64,000 nucleotides of DNA, from positions 26,029 through 90,028 of the forward strand of contig DYJD01000030.1 in assembly GCA_020723325.1 (NCBI GenBank), read 5' to 3'. Every line of letters starts with the position of its first letter. The stretch's first letter is position 1. The notes below the pieces were generated by a model, which made no database searches, was not told the DNA's origin, and saw only the letters and a program-made list of their open reading frames with translations. This DNA is from Desulfosudis oleivorans (lineage in GTDB: Bacteria; Desulfobacterota; Desulfobacteria; Desulfobacterales; SURF-7). Positions 25,255 through 35,403 of this stretch are shown piece by piece. Position numbers and translations under genes: made by a program.

Positions 25255-26316
25255 ATGTTCGCACTCTCGGATTACGACTACACCCTGCCGGAAGAATGCA
25301 TTGCCCAGACCCCCGCGGCCAAGCGGGAAAATTCCAGGCTGCTGGTTCTGAATCGCCCCAGCGGCGCCGTCGCCCACCATCATTTTTTTGAACTCGGTGA
25401 TTTTCTGACTCCCAAGGACATTCTGGTGGTCAACAATACAAAGGTGGTGCCGGGGCGGATATTCGGCCGCAAGAAAACCGGCGGCCAAGTGGAGGTTTTG
25501 ATTCTGGACTATGTGGGCGGCCTGGAAAAGCTGAGGGCCCAGGGGGAATTCGAATGCCAGTGCTTATTGCGGGCCTCTAAAAGGGCCAAAATCGGCAGCC
25601 GTATTTTCTTTACAGAAGACTTGAGCGCCGTGGTCACCGGCTTTGCGGATAATATCTACACGCTTTGTTTCGAAGCTACAGCAAGCATAGACGATCTCCT
25701 TGAGCGCATCGGCCATATGCCCCTGCCCCCCTATATCCGCCGCGATCCACAAGCCGAAAATAGCCAGGACCGCGCTTCCTATCAAACCGTTTATGCCGCC
25801 CAAAATGGCGCCATTGCCGCACCCACGGCCGGACTGCATTTCAGCAACGAGCTGATGATGAAGATCAAATCCATGGGTGTCACGGTGGCCTCCCTGACCC
25901 TGCATGTCGGCTATGGTACTTTTTTGCCCGTGCGGGTGGACGATATCCGCCGCCATCACATGCATCCAGAGCGTTATACCCTTTCACCCGAGACCGCCGC
26001 GGCCATCAACGCGGCCCGGGACAAGGGCGGCCGGGTGATTGCCGTGGGCACCACCGCCGTGCGCACCCTGGAGCATCTCACGGATAAGGACGGCCGGCTT
26101 GTGGCCGGCACCGGTGTCTGCGATCTTTTTATTTATCCAGGTTATACTTTCCGCATGGTGGACGCCATGATCACCAATTTTCATCTGCCCCAATCCACCC
26201 TGCTCATGCTGGTGTCGGCCTTTGCCGGACGGGAGTCCATCCTGCGCGCTTACGCGGAAGCCATTCAATTGAGATACCGTTTTTACAGCTATGGCGATGC
26301 CATGTTGATCATCTGA
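25255..26316 (+). CDS. queA: tRNA preQ1 ribosyltransferase-isomerase QueA
   Basis: A 353-residue QueA: FALSDYDYTLPEECIAQTPA opening, DILVVNNTKVVPGRIFG, APTAGLHFSNELM, HVGYGTFLPVR and a C-terminal DAMITNFHLPQSTLLMLVSAF. It transfers and isomerises the ribosyl group of S-adenosylmethionine onto preQ1 in tRNA, giving epoxyqueuosine. The start is uncertain: ATG 25237 adds six residues, while ATG 25255 matches the usual length; neither has a clear ribosome-binding site, so coupling to the DUF2065 gene is likely. tgt follows after 27 bp, giving two consecutive steps of queuosine synthesis. Confidence 0.95.
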   Translation: MFALSDYDYTLPEECIAQTPAAKRENSRLLVLNRPSGAVAHHHFFELGDFLTPKDILVVNNTKVVPGRIFGRKKTGGQVEVLILDYVGGLEKLRAQGEFECQCLLRASKRAKIGSRIFFTEDLSAVVTGFADNIYTLCFEATASIDDLLERIGHMPLPPYIRRDPQAENSQDRASYQTVYAAQNGAIAAPTAGLHFSNELMMKIKSMGVTVASLTLHVGYGTFLPVRVDDIRRHHMHPERYTLSPETAAAINAARDKGGRVIAVGTTAVRTLEHLTDKDGRLVAGTGVCDLFIYPGYTFRMVDAMITNFHLPQSTLLMLVSAFAGRESILRAYAEAIQLRYRFYSYGDAMLII

Positions 26317-26340
26317 ACAGCACGAATGAATTGGAAATAG

Positions 26341-27492
<1,152 letters not shown>

Positions 27493-27709
27493 AATTTGAA
27501 CAAAATGTGAAAATGGCCGGCGGTGCTTTTCAAACAGGACCACAAAAAAATATTGAATGATTCTAAATAATTTTCTAAATATTATTTTCAAGATCGAATT
27601 TCAACTGGCAAATTCGTTTAGAGGCATTTTACATGAAATATTTACGAAACGTAGAATCCACCTAATTATGCTTTAGCCATCTATAACTGATTCATAAAAA
27701 GGTAACAAC

Positions 27710-28204
27710 ATGGATACAAGTGATGTCAACTCAATTTGCACATTTACTTTGAAGGAAAAAATCTATGCGCAATTTACATTCAATGCAGGAGTTTTAACTG
27801 GCGCATATGGTCTCTTTTTGAACAATACGATTCTTGGAATTTCTTATTTGCTATATTCATATATTGGTATTTTACTCTTGATGAGATTCACCGTATGCCC
27901 AAGGTGTCCTCATTTACATGTAGCCAATGATTGTGTTCAACTACATCCTTCAATAACCAAAATCATTGTTTCTCCAAAGCGCAAAGGACCACTTAATATG
28001 TTTGAAAATATATTATTTATTATGGTTCTTTATGGGATATTAATACTACCAATTTATTGGATATATTCGAACACAGTCATCTTTGTGCTCTTTTTAATAT
28101 TCTATGGAGGTCAGCTGTTGGGATTACATCTTCATTTCTGTCGAGAATGCCAAAACCATAGCTGTATCCAAAATAGAAATAAAAATTTAAAATCAGAGTC
28201 TTAA
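27710..28204 (+). CDS. Four-helix membrane protein with Cys motifs, unknown function
   Basis: A 164-residue protein with hydrophobic segments near residues 25-45, 45-62, 100-120 and 122-142. Cys-rich motifs lie at the membrane edges: RFTVCPRCPHLHVANDC after the second helix and HFCRECQNHSCIQNR after the last. This C-x2-C pairing on one face suggests metal or redox binding (inference). I recall similar unnamed proteins in anaerobes. AAAGG lies eight bases before the ATG. The gene is AT-rich compared with tgt, and stands alone. Confidence 0.7.
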   Translation: MDTSDVNSICTFTLKEKIYAQFTFNAGVLTGAYGLFLNNTILGISYLLYSYIGILLLMRFTVCPRCPHLHVANDCVQLHPSITKIIVSPKRKGPLNMFENILFIMVLYGILILPIYWIYSNTVIFVLFLIFYGGQLLGLHLHFCRECQNHSCIQNRNKNLKSES

Positions 28205-28331
28205 GATTGGCTAATCGGGTAAGGGCGGGTCTCTCTCCCGCCCTCCCAACATCGACTATCATGGGGGATGACCATTTGTAAATTTTGCGGCAGAATCCCT
28301 AAAATCATTGCCCAGCAGTCCGGAGATCGAT

Positions 28332-29450
28332 ATGCGGCCGATAATCAAAACCAGTGAAGCGCATCACGCCTCACAACAGCTTACTAGACGTCTGCTCCTC
28401 CAAAAAGGGGGCTGGATGTTATTCGGTTTGATGGCTTCATTTTCCGGGATGAGGTTTTTATCCGCTTGCACGGGGTCACGCACGCAGAATGGAAAGCCGC
28501 GTCCCGGCAATTACGACGGTTCCGTTTATCTTCCTCCAGGATATATGAAACCCCGCGGCTTTCTGGATATCATTAAATGGCGGCTTACCAGCGACCGGAG
28601 TCCATGGCCGGAAAACCTTGCATCCTCATACGGGGAAACTCCGCCGGAGCGCTTCAAAAACCAAGGTATCCACTATACAGTCATCAATCATTCGTCTGTC
28701 TTAATTCAGGTTGACGGGGTGAATATCCTTACCGACCCGATCTGGTCGGAGCGCTGCAGCCCGTTCTCATGGATCGGCCCCCGTAGGGTGATTTCACCCG
28801 GCTTGCGCCTTGATCAATTGCCACCCATCGACATCATCCTGATCAGCCACAACCATTATGATCATCTTGATATTCCCACCCTGCAAAAGATCTGTAGGAA
28901 AAATGATCCGGCCGTGCTGACCGGCATGGGTAATGCTGAACTCCTTGAAGAAAACGGTATCAAAAACACCATCGAGCTCATCTGGTGGCAGTCGGAAACA
29001 CAGAAGGATCTTGAATTTCACTTTGTGCCGGCCATGCATTTTTCCGGGCGCGGTTTGATCGACCGCAACAAAACCTTGTGGGGGGGGTTTGTCATCCAAA
29101 CCAGCCGGGGAAGTATTTATTTTGCAGGCGACACAGGCTATGGCGGTTTTCTGAAATATGTAAACGAGCGCTTCGGGCCTTTTGCCTTGGCATTTTTGCC
29201 CATCGGGGCTTACCGGCCGCAGTGGCTGATGCAAGATGTACATCTGGACCCTGAGCAAGCAGTCCAGGTCCACAAAGAACTGAAGATTGAAAGATCCGTG
29301 GGCATCCATTTCGGCACGTTTCAACTGTCCGACGAACCGTATGATGAGCCGGGCAGATTGCTGCAGGAATCCCTGGCAAAAGCAAACATGGCGCCGGAAA
29401 GCTTTGAGGTACCTTGTTTCGGTCAAAGCAGCGTATTTCCTTTAGCCTGA
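28332..29450 (+). CDS. Exported MBL-fold hydrolase (NAPE-PLD/RomA-like)
   Basis: A 372-residue metallo-beta-lactamase-fold protein. The N-terminus carries a Tat-like twin-Arg segment (TRRLLLQKGGWMLFG) and a possible lipobox (LSAC), so it is probably exported and anchored. The catalytic core shows the hallmark SHNHYDHLD, later HFSGRGL, FAGDTGYGG and GIHFGTFQLSDEP. The GPRRVISPGLRLDQLP segment between the first strand and the metal motif is typical of the NAPE-PLD/UlaG group, which includes phosphodiesterases; the substrate is unknown. I preferred ATG 28332 (CGGAG seven bases upstream) to 28308. Confidence 0.85.
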   Translation: MRPIIKTSEAHHASQQLTRRLLLQKGGWMLFGLMASFSGMRFLSACTGSRTQNGKPRPGNYDGSVYLPPGYMKPRGFLDIIKWRLTSDRSPWPENLASSYGETPPERFKNQGIHYTVINHSSVLIQVDGVNILTDPIWSERCSPFSWIGPRRVISPGLRLDQLPPIDIILISHNHYDHLDIPTLQKICRKNDPAVLTGMGNAELLEENGIKNTIELIWWQSETQKDLEFHFVPAMHFSGRGLIDRNKTLWGGFVIQTSRGSIYFAGDTGYGGFLKYVNERFGPFALAFLPIGAYRPQWLMQDVHLDPEQAVQVHKELKIERSVGIHFGTFQLSDEPYDEPGRLLQESLAKANMAPESFEVPCFGQSSVFPLA

Positions 29451-29711
29451 AACAAAGCGGGATTTCCGGCAAAGCTTCCTCAAGCTTTTTGCGTCAACGG
29501 CTGATGCTGATTGCTTGCACGAGCGGTTGGCCGCATGATCTCGACATTCGGAATATATTCGCTTGACGCCGGCGGTGAGCTGTTGCTAAATTCATCTTTA
29601 AATCGTGGAGATTATGAATTTTTTAGGGCAGGGCGCCACCGGAATCGTAAAAGTTTGGAACCCGGTATCCGGAAAAAAAGCATTATCACGGAAAGGGACC
29701 AGCTTTAATCC

Positions 29712-30300
29712 TCATCGGAGGGCATTGAATTCCCATAGCGCCAAAACCGAGCTGCGGCTCTGTCCGACAAAACGACGACACAGACGAAAGCGTGTGCGAT
29801 AAAGGAACCGATCGGTGCGGGTGATCCGGTAGTCTTTTTTCCGCTTCTTGTCCACGGTTTTCTGATCGATGCCTTTTCCTTTTTCTCCCTTCACACTTCT
29901 CCCTTCAGCCTTCTTAATGGCTCCGGCTTCGTACAAGAATTTCCGGTAAAGGCGCAAACGTTCCTTGGCATCCAGCACTCCGAACTCTTTCAGGCCGAAA
30001 TCCAGGGAAAGAAAATCCCCCTTGTTTTTCTGCTGGACATGATAGCCGATGGAATTCCAGCGGTAATCCTCGGGTTTCGCCACCAGCCCGGCCCGCACCG
30101 GGTTGAGGTCGATATAGGCCAGGCAGTTGATCAGGGTTTCACCCTTTTCCACAATCAGGCTATTGAAGCGCTCGCCCCAGAAAAAGCCCCGGCGGCCATG
30201 GCGTTTGTTGTAAAACGGGAAAAGGTCTGCTTAAGTTCTTTGCAAAATTCAGAAAGGCTGGTCCATTTTTGTTTCAGAGACGGAATCTGGTCGTCCAGAA
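29712..30300 (-). pseudogene. Remnant of a REP-associated/IS200-like tyrosine transposase
   Basis: Minus-strand pieces resemble the C-terminal half of RAYT/Y1 transposases: LDDQIPSLKQKW, FCKELKQTFSR, then in another frame FYNKRHGRRGFFWGERFNSL, LINCLAYIDLNPVRAGLVA and PEDYRWNSIGYH. One base seems lost in the T-run near 30214 (CGTTTTAC). The catalytic N-terminal part with the HUH motif is missing upstream of about 30300, where an in-frame TGA occurs, and the 3' end leaves the family after LYRTRF. The element is dead. The C-terminal part is the larger continuous frame (29712-30152). Confidence 0.7.
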
Positions 30301-30306
30301 AGATCT

Positions 30307-30326
30307 GGGCTGATGAAAATCAGCCC
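30307..30326. repeat. Perfect hairpin beside the transposase remnant
   Basis: GGGCTGAT, loop GAAA, ATCAGCCC: an 8-bp perfect stem at the point where the transposase similarity begins. Y1/RAYT enzymes recognise such hairpins, so it may be an element end or a REP sequence. Confidence 0.5.
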
Positions 30327-30503
30327 TCAAATGTCCTAAAGCACAGGCTTAAAAATGATCATTTTTGTTCCCGGCGTAGTCAATTTTTGATGATAACTAT
30401 TTGAAATATATATCGAAAAATAAAACTATACTTTTGTAATGTTATCAGCTATTTAAACCTCACGCAATGTAAACCCATCAACATCTTTCGTGAGGCGACA
30501 CGG

Positions 30504-31299
30504 ATGAATGAGAAGCAAAAGAACAAAGCAACTAAAAAAGAATACAAAAGCCCGCAACAAAAGCTGCTTCATTTTTTTAACAAAAGCCGCGACAAATGGA
30601 AAGAAAAATGCCGGACGACAAAATACAATCTCAAGCTACGTCAAAACAAGATTCGATATCTTGAGAAAATCAGAACCGAAATGAAAGAAACAATCGCTGA
30701 GCTTGAAAATGAGCTGGAGCAGATGAAAAAGAAAGAGATGGAACATAACAAGGAGAGTGAACAAGTAAAAAAAATTCCCTACCCAAGGGCTGAATCCGGC
30801 TATAGCCAATTTTGACCAACCCTTACGGATGCACAAGTTTTCCGTTGGGCATGTTTTTTTTGTTCGTATCGCTGGTATTATCTACATCAGCGCCGAGTTG
30901 GTATAGCGGACGTCTTTGGCTTTTGCGAATCGGATATTACAAGCTCACCCGGCCGAAGGAACAGGCCGATGATTGGATATGGATTATCGACAATACCATT
31001 CAGTGTGGGCAAGAGAAATGCTTGCTGATTGTGGGCATTCGTCTGAGTGCACTGCCGGCGGCAGAAACGATTCTTAATCATGATGATCTTGAGCCGCTTG
31101 CATTATTTCCGGTGACCAAATCAAACGGAGAGATCGTATATCAACAACTGGAAGAGACCATGAAAAAGACGGGCGTTCCGCGGGAGATCATCAATGATTG
31201 CGGCAGCGATATAAAAGCCGGAATTGATCTATTCTGTGGCAAGCACCCTGAGACCTGTTTTATTTATGACATAAAGCACAAAGCCACAGCGATTTCCTT
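30504..31299 (+). pseudogene. Degenerate DDE-type transposase
   Basis: The first frame (30504-30815) is a Lys/Glu-rich coiled coil (LLHFFNKSRDKWKEKCRTTK...ELENELEQMKKKEMEH). A second overlapping frame from about 30812 gives FPLGMFFLFVSLVLSTSA, then PSWYSGRLWLLRIGYYKLTRP, DDWIWIIDNTIQCGQEKCLL, INDCGSDIKAGIDLFC and YDIKHKATA; the Asp positions resemble an RNase-H-fold catalytic set. The join of the frames is shifted, about 20 residues appear missing between STSA and PSWY, and similarity stops near 31299, after which the sequence is AT-rich and unrelated. Relatives I recall are about 500 residues. Confidence 0.6.
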
Positions 31300-31564
31300 T
31301 GAAGATGAGCATTTGAATATTAATAATGGCTGTCATAAAATTAGTATTTTAAAAGACCAAATAATTGACATAGAAAACGCAGAGCGTAAATTAAATTTAA
31401 GATTGAATGGAATAGAATACAAACTTAGCTTAAAAGGTTATAATCCATCTGAAACAAAAATCTTTTTTGAAAAAATAAAAAGAAATAAAACTGATAAATT
31501 CGATCCTCTGACGACTCGGTTCCCTCGCACCTGAGACCGGCCGTTGGATTTCATGGAGAACAAA

Positions 31565-32050
31565 ATGCTCCAGTATCGTCCATTCTTAAAACAAGATCTT
31601 CAAGCCATCTGCTCATTTCCTCAGAGCGAGGAGGAGCTGTTCTATTTTTATCCAAAAGCTGTATATCCATTAACTCCAGAGCAATTGCAAAGGGCAATAG
31701 ATCAGCGGTCTGATTCTACTGTATTCGTTCAAAATGGCTCTATCGTTGGGTTTGCAAATTTTTATCATTGGGAGAACGGCATCTGCTGTATCGGTAATGT
31801 TATCGTAGCACCATTTGCGAGAGGCCGAGGTGTGGCAAAATTCATCGTTGAAACAATGATCTCGCTGGCTGATCATAGGCATTCAGCAAACACCGTCCAA
31901 ATATCGTGCTTTAATCAAAATATTGCTGGGCTCTTATTGTACAAGAAACTCGGTTTTACACCCTTTGACATAGAAGAACGTAAATATATTGATGGGAAAA
32001 GAGTAGCGCTCATACATATGCACTATCAATTAACCAAAACCCGATCATAG
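31565..32050 (+). CDS. GNAT-family N-acetyltransferase
   Basis: A 161-residue GNAT protein. After a start of MLQYRPFLKQDLQAICSF, the acetyl-CoA site is GNVIVAPFARGRGVAKFIVE (Q/RxxGxG/A-type RGRGVA), and the fold ends with FNQNIAGLLLYKKLGFTPF. TGGAG lies seven bases before ATG 31565; upstream ATGs and TTG (31544-31553) are less likely. The gene lies between transposase debris and the activator gene; the substrate is unknown. Confidence 0.85.
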   Translation: MLQYRPFLKQDLQAICSFPQSEEELFYFYPKAVYPLTPEQLQRAIDQRSDSTVFVQNGSIVGFANFYHWENGICCIGNVIVAPFARGRGVAKFIVETMISLADHRHSANTVQISCFNQNIAGLLLYKKLGFTPFDIEERKYIDGKRVALIHMHYQLTKTRS

Positions 32051-32167
32051 CTTTAAGGATGTAGTGTGTGTGTTTTTCTCCAGTCTTCTGAATGTCTCAC
32101 GGGTCAAGCCGGTTTCCCCACCCGTCGGGACGCGACAATCAAGCTTTTTCCCAACATTTTTGTTGCC

Positions 32168-32202
32168 CTCGATTGCGACCCCGACCCCGAAAAAACGGCT
32201 TG
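32168..32202. repeat. Single arm of the TCGGGG repeat family
   Basis: GATTGCGACCCCGACCCCGAAAAAA: matches one end of the dispersed elements at 16870-17025 and 37355-37504. A shorter hexamer-type stretch (CCCGATACCGATGCCGATGCC) lies at 12061-12083. Confidence 0.55.
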
Positions 32203-32229
32203 TGATTCACCGATTGCCGTACTAGCCCG

Positions 32230-33753
32230 TTACGCTTCGCTGTTGCCCTTGCCCTCTTCCTCATCCCCGGCGGTCACCAGCCCCCATTCCTGGATGTATT
32301 TCTTGACCGTGCGGCGATCCAGGCCGGTGCGGCGGGAGACTTCCTCAAAAGTGCGGTGGCGTTGATACAGGAGGGAGCAATAGGCTGAGGTCAGGTGCTG
32401 GGCGCTGATGTCGCCGCTGTCGATATGATGTTTGAGTTTGGCGTTCAATTCCGTGGCCGCCGGCTGGAAATCTCCGGCGTAGGAACCTTTCAGCAGAACC
32501 CGCCGTACGCACTGCTCCAGCTCCCGGACATTGCCGGGCCAGGCGTAGTTCTCGCCCAGTTGTTTGTGGATCACGGAACGTACCGTGGCCACCAGCTCGG
32601 CCGAAGGTTTGCCGATCATTTTTTCCACGGTAAAGGCGAGGAGTTGGTCCAGTTCTTCCGGCGCTTCCTGCAGGCGCTGGCGCAAGGGTGGCATGGTGAT
32701 GATGTCCGAGCATAAGCGGTAGTAGAAATCGTCGCGAAAGGAGCCTTTGGCCCGGATCTCATCCAGGGGCCGGTTGGTGGCGGCGATGACCCGGCCGTGA
32801 AAACGGTTTTTTTTCTGGCTGCCCACCGGACAGAAAATGCGTTCCTGCAAGACCTGGAGTAATTTGATCTGGATCTGGGCCGAAACCTCGCCGATTTCAT
32901 CCAACAGGATGGCGCCATAAGGGCTGCAACGGTCGAATACACCGTTGTAATCCTCCACGGCACCGGTGAAGGCGCCCTTTTTATGGCCGAACAATTCCGA
33001 TTCGATCAAGGTTTCCGGAAATTGGGAAAGATTCAGGGATACAAAGGAACGGGTAAAACTCTCCACAAAAATACGCTTGCGTTTGTCCAGGGGAATGAAA
33101 CCGGAGCGGCCAATGGCCAGGGCCGCCGTACCCTTGCCGGTGCCGGTCTCGCCCAAAATCAGGGTGGAAAAATCCTCCAACCGGTTCCATAAATAGCGGT
33201 CGTAAAATTCCACATTGTGGGTGAAGACATTGTTCCACAGGTTCAAACGCAGCATTTTCATGCTGTGGCTGTTGCCCACCAGACTGCGGTCGATGAAAAA
33301 AAAGGCCCGCCGGGCTTGAAACCCCAGCTCAAAATAGCGACGGAAAAAATCTTCGGTAAAGCCCCGGCGCTGCATGAGGGCAAGGGCCTCCGGGTAAAAC
33401 GGAATCTTGATGGGGGTGTCGCCGGCCTGGCTTTGATCCAGGATGAGCTTGTCAAAACGGTCTTTGAATCGATAAAAAAAATCGAACAGAAAAGTTTTTT
33501 CCAAAATAACCCGGTCTTCACCGGCATACAAATTGATATCCGCCCGCTTTTCGTTTTCAAGAACAGTGATGCGCCGGGCCACTTCCTCCACGGCCTTTTG
33601 AATGATTTCCCCCCGGCCGGCCGACGGGTATTCGCCGGCGATGCGGCCATCTAAATCGCTGCGTTCATCGCTGAAGGGATTGGCAAAGGTGGCGCGACCC
33701 ACCAGACTGAAAAATTCCTTTTCACCGGCGCTGAGATGTTTTTGATTTTGCAT
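32230..33753 (-). CDS. Sigma-54-dependent transcriptional activator, novel N-terminal domain
   Basis: A 507-residue enhancer-binding protein. The AAA+ domain (about 205-430) shows GETGTGKG (Walker A), the sigma-54 contact loop KGAFTGAVEDY, LLDEIGEV (Walker B) and ENYAWPGNVRELEQCVRR. The C-terminal helix-turn-helix is RTFEEVSRRTGLDRRTVKKYIQEWGL. The first 200 residues are not a receiver, PAS or GAF domain that I recognise; the set ANPFSDERSDLDGRI at the front and a helical core (FDFFYRFKDRFDKLILDQ) is shared with a Desulfobacterota subgroup in my memory. ATG 33753 begins MQNQKHLSAGEKEFF; upstream frame is unlikely. A tiny zinc-ribbon gene lies 28 bp upstream. Confidence 0.88.
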   Translation of the reverse strand: MQNQKHLSAGEKEFFSLVGRATFANPFSDERSDLDGRIAGEYPSAGRGEIIQKAVEEVARRITVLENEKRADINLYAGEDRVILEKTFLFDFFYRFKDRFDKLILDQSQAGDTPIKIPFYPEALALMQRRGFTEDFFRRYFELGFQARRAFFFIDRSLVGNSHSMKMLRLNLWNNVFTHNVEFYDRYLWNRLEDFSTLILGETGTGKGTAALAIGRSGFIPLDKRKRIFVESFTRSFVSLNLSQFPETLIESELFGHKKGAFTGAVEDYNGVFDRCSPYGAILLDEIGEVSAQIQIKLLQVLQERIFCPVGSQKKNRFHGRVIAATNRPLDEIRAKGSFRDDFYYRLCSDIITMPPLRQRLQEAPEELDQLLAFTVEKMIGKPSAELVATVRSVIHKQLGENYAWPGNVRELEQCVRRVLLKGSYAGDFQPAATELNAKLKHHIDSGDISAQHLTSAYCSLLYQRHRTFEEVSRRTGLDRRTVKKYIQEWGLVTAGDEEEGKGNSEA

Positions 33754-33781
33754 GATTTTTATTGTTTCGTGCTCCCTTGTC

Positions 33782-33946
33782 TTAATCCAGGGATTTTTTC
33801 CTGCTGAACCAAATCGGACAGGCTGTACGAAATTTGCAATACAATTCCGGATCACGGCAGATGAGACAATCCCCACAGAGGTAAACCTCGTGTTTCAGGC
33901 AGACAAAGCGGGTCTCCCGGTCCGGATGATTCACACATTTTCCCAT
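33782..33946 (-). CDS. 54-residue Cys-rich (zinc-ribbon-like) protein
   Basis: A short gene with a complete frame from ATG 33946 to TAA at 33782-33784. Its residues include MGKCVNHPDRETRFVC, LKHEVYLCGDC, LICRDPELYCKF and TACPIWF, that is seven Cys and two His arranged as CxxH...CxxH plus two later pairs, like B-box/zinc-binding domains. I recall close relatives, always just over 50 residues, in many sulfate reducers. It precedes the sigma-54 activator by 28 bp on the same strand and may be co-transcribed with it. No ribosome-binding site is evident. The role is unknown. Confidence 0.75.
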   Translation of the reverse strand: MGKCVNHPDRETRFVCLKHEVYLCGDCLICRDPELYCKFRTACPIWFSRKKSLD

Positions 33947-34069
33947 AGACTTGTTTTCAAAGATAGCTTACATTGCACGCAAGTATTGTAATGACGGCCC
34001 TTTTTTCGAGTATAAAACGCAGTGCGGTTGTCCAGCGCTGCGCTCTCTATCGTAAGTGCATGAAACCGA

Positions 34070-34097
34070 TTGTCAAGGTTCGGCATATCATTATCAT
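34070..34097 (+). promoter_or_regulatory. Possible promoter of the first moeA
   Basis: TTGTCA at 34070-34075 and TATCAT at 34092-34097 with 16 bp between. The transcript would begin about ten bases before the moeA ATG at 34113, which lacks a ribosome-binding site, hinting at a near-leaderless message. Confidence 0.35.
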
Positions 34098-34112
34098 GGA
34101 TGACATGGATCA

Positions 34113-35342
34113 ATGAAGGATTTTTTCAGTGTAGCGGATCTTCCGGATGTCATGGCCATTTGCGTCGGACTTGAGCCCCTGGACAGCGAGACGATTCCTT
34201 TGCTGGCCGCCCCAGGCCGGGTGCTGGCGGAAGCAATCCAGGCGGAAACGGATTTGCCCCCCTTTCCCCGCTCCGTCATGGACGGGTATGCGGTCAGAGC
34301 CGCCGATACCTTTGGTGCCGGGGAAAGCAATCCCGCCTGCCTGCGGCTTACGGGTGAAATCACCATGGGCGCCGCGCCTGACAAGACCATTGCAGGCGGG
34401 CAAGCCATGGCCGTCGCCACCGGCGGCATGCTGCCCCAAGGGGCCGACGCCGTGGTGATGGTGGAGCATGCCGGTTTGATGGATGCGGAAACCCTGGAAG
34501 TATATCGCAGCGTGGCCCCTGGGCAGAACATGGTGGCGGCCGGGGAGGATTTTCCAGAAGGGGCCCTGATTCTGCCTGCCGGCTTACGCCTGCGGCCCCA
34601 GGAAATGGGGCTTTTGGCCGCCCTGGGCAAGGAACAAGTCCTGGTTTTCCGGCAACCGGTCATCGGTATCATTTCCACCGGTGATGAGTTGGTAGGAGTG
34701 GATCAAGTTCCCGGCCCCGGCCAAATCAGAGACATGAACACCTATACCCTGGCCGGATTGATCCAGGCCGCCGGCGCAGTGCCGCGGGTATACGGCATTG
34801 TAAGGGACAATGCCGCAGACCTGTCGGCCAAGATCCGCCTTGCGGAGCAGCAAACCGACATGGTCATCCTGTCCGGCGGGAGTTCCGTGGGCATGCGGGA
34901 TCTGACCATTCAGGCCATTTCAGCCCTGCCGGATACATCCGTTCTGGTCCACGGGATTGCCATCAGTCCCGGCAAGCCCACCATTCTGGCCAAGGCCGGC
35001 CGCAAATGGATTTGGGGCCTGCCCGGCCATGTGGTTTCAGCCATGATCGTCTTCCAGGTGGTGGTGCGGCCCTTTATTGAACAACTGGCCGGACTCTCCG
35101 CCGACCAGCGCAAGCGTTTTGATATTTTCGCCATCCTCTCCCGCAACCTGCCCTCGACCCAGGGCCGGGTGGATTTCGTGCGGGTGCGCTTGTACCGGGA
35201 CGGTGACCGGGTGATGGCCGAGCCGGTGCTGGGAAAATCCGCCCTGGTCAACACCATGGTCAAGGCCGATGGTTTGATCGTGATTGAACGGGATATGGAA
35301 GGACTGGAGAAGGGGGCGGTGGTAAATGTAATGCCTATCTGA
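34113..35342 (+). CDS. moeA: Molybdopterin molybdenumtransferase MoeA
   Basis: A 409-residue MoeA: PPFPRSVMDGYAVRAAD, GEITMGAAPDKTIAGGQAMAVATGGMLPQGADAVV, GIISTGDELV, LSGGSSVGMRDL, ISPGKPT and GLPGHVVSAMIVF are all classic motifs. It inserts molybdate (or tungstate) into molybdopterin to make the cofactor. The gene is followed after 61 bp by a second, larger moeA; paired moeA genes are usual where molybdo- and tungsto-enzymes coexist (inference). The ATG at 34113 gives the expected N-terminus. Confidence 0.94.
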   Translation: MKDFFSVADLPDVMAICVGLEPLDSETIPLLAAPGRVLAEAIQAETDLPPFPRSVMDGYAVRAADTFGAGESNPACLRLTGEITMGAAPDKTIAGGQAMAVATGGMLPQGADAVVMVEHAGLMDAETLEVYRSVAPGQNMVAAGEDFPEGALILPAGLRLRPQEMGLLAALGKEQVLVFRQPVIGIISTGDELVGVDQVPGPGQIRDMNTYTLAGLIQAAGAVPRVYGIVRDNAADLSAKIRLAEQQTDMVILSGGSSVGMRDLTIQAISALPDTSVLVHGIAISPGKPTILAKAGRKWIWGLPGHVVSAMIVFQVVVRPFIEQLAGLSADQRKRFDIFAILSRNLPSTQGRVDFVRVRLYRDGDRVMAEPVLGKSALVNTMVKADGLIVIERDMEGLEKGAVVNVMPI

Positions 35343-35403
35343 AAATTTGAGATTTCAGATTTGAGATATAAAAGGCAAAAAACGGAAAAGAAGAGCAGCA
35401 TCA

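Noticed and set aside
28223..28243. GGGCGGG/CCCGCCC hairpin as a terminator after the four-helix membrane gene
   Set aside because: The stem is only 7 bp and no T-tract follows on the plus strand.
29605..29802. Short frame with LGQGATGIVKVW, like a protein-kinase glycine loop
   Set aside because: Only about 20 residues resemble the loop; no catalytic Lys region or HRD motif follows, and the frame ends in transposase debris.
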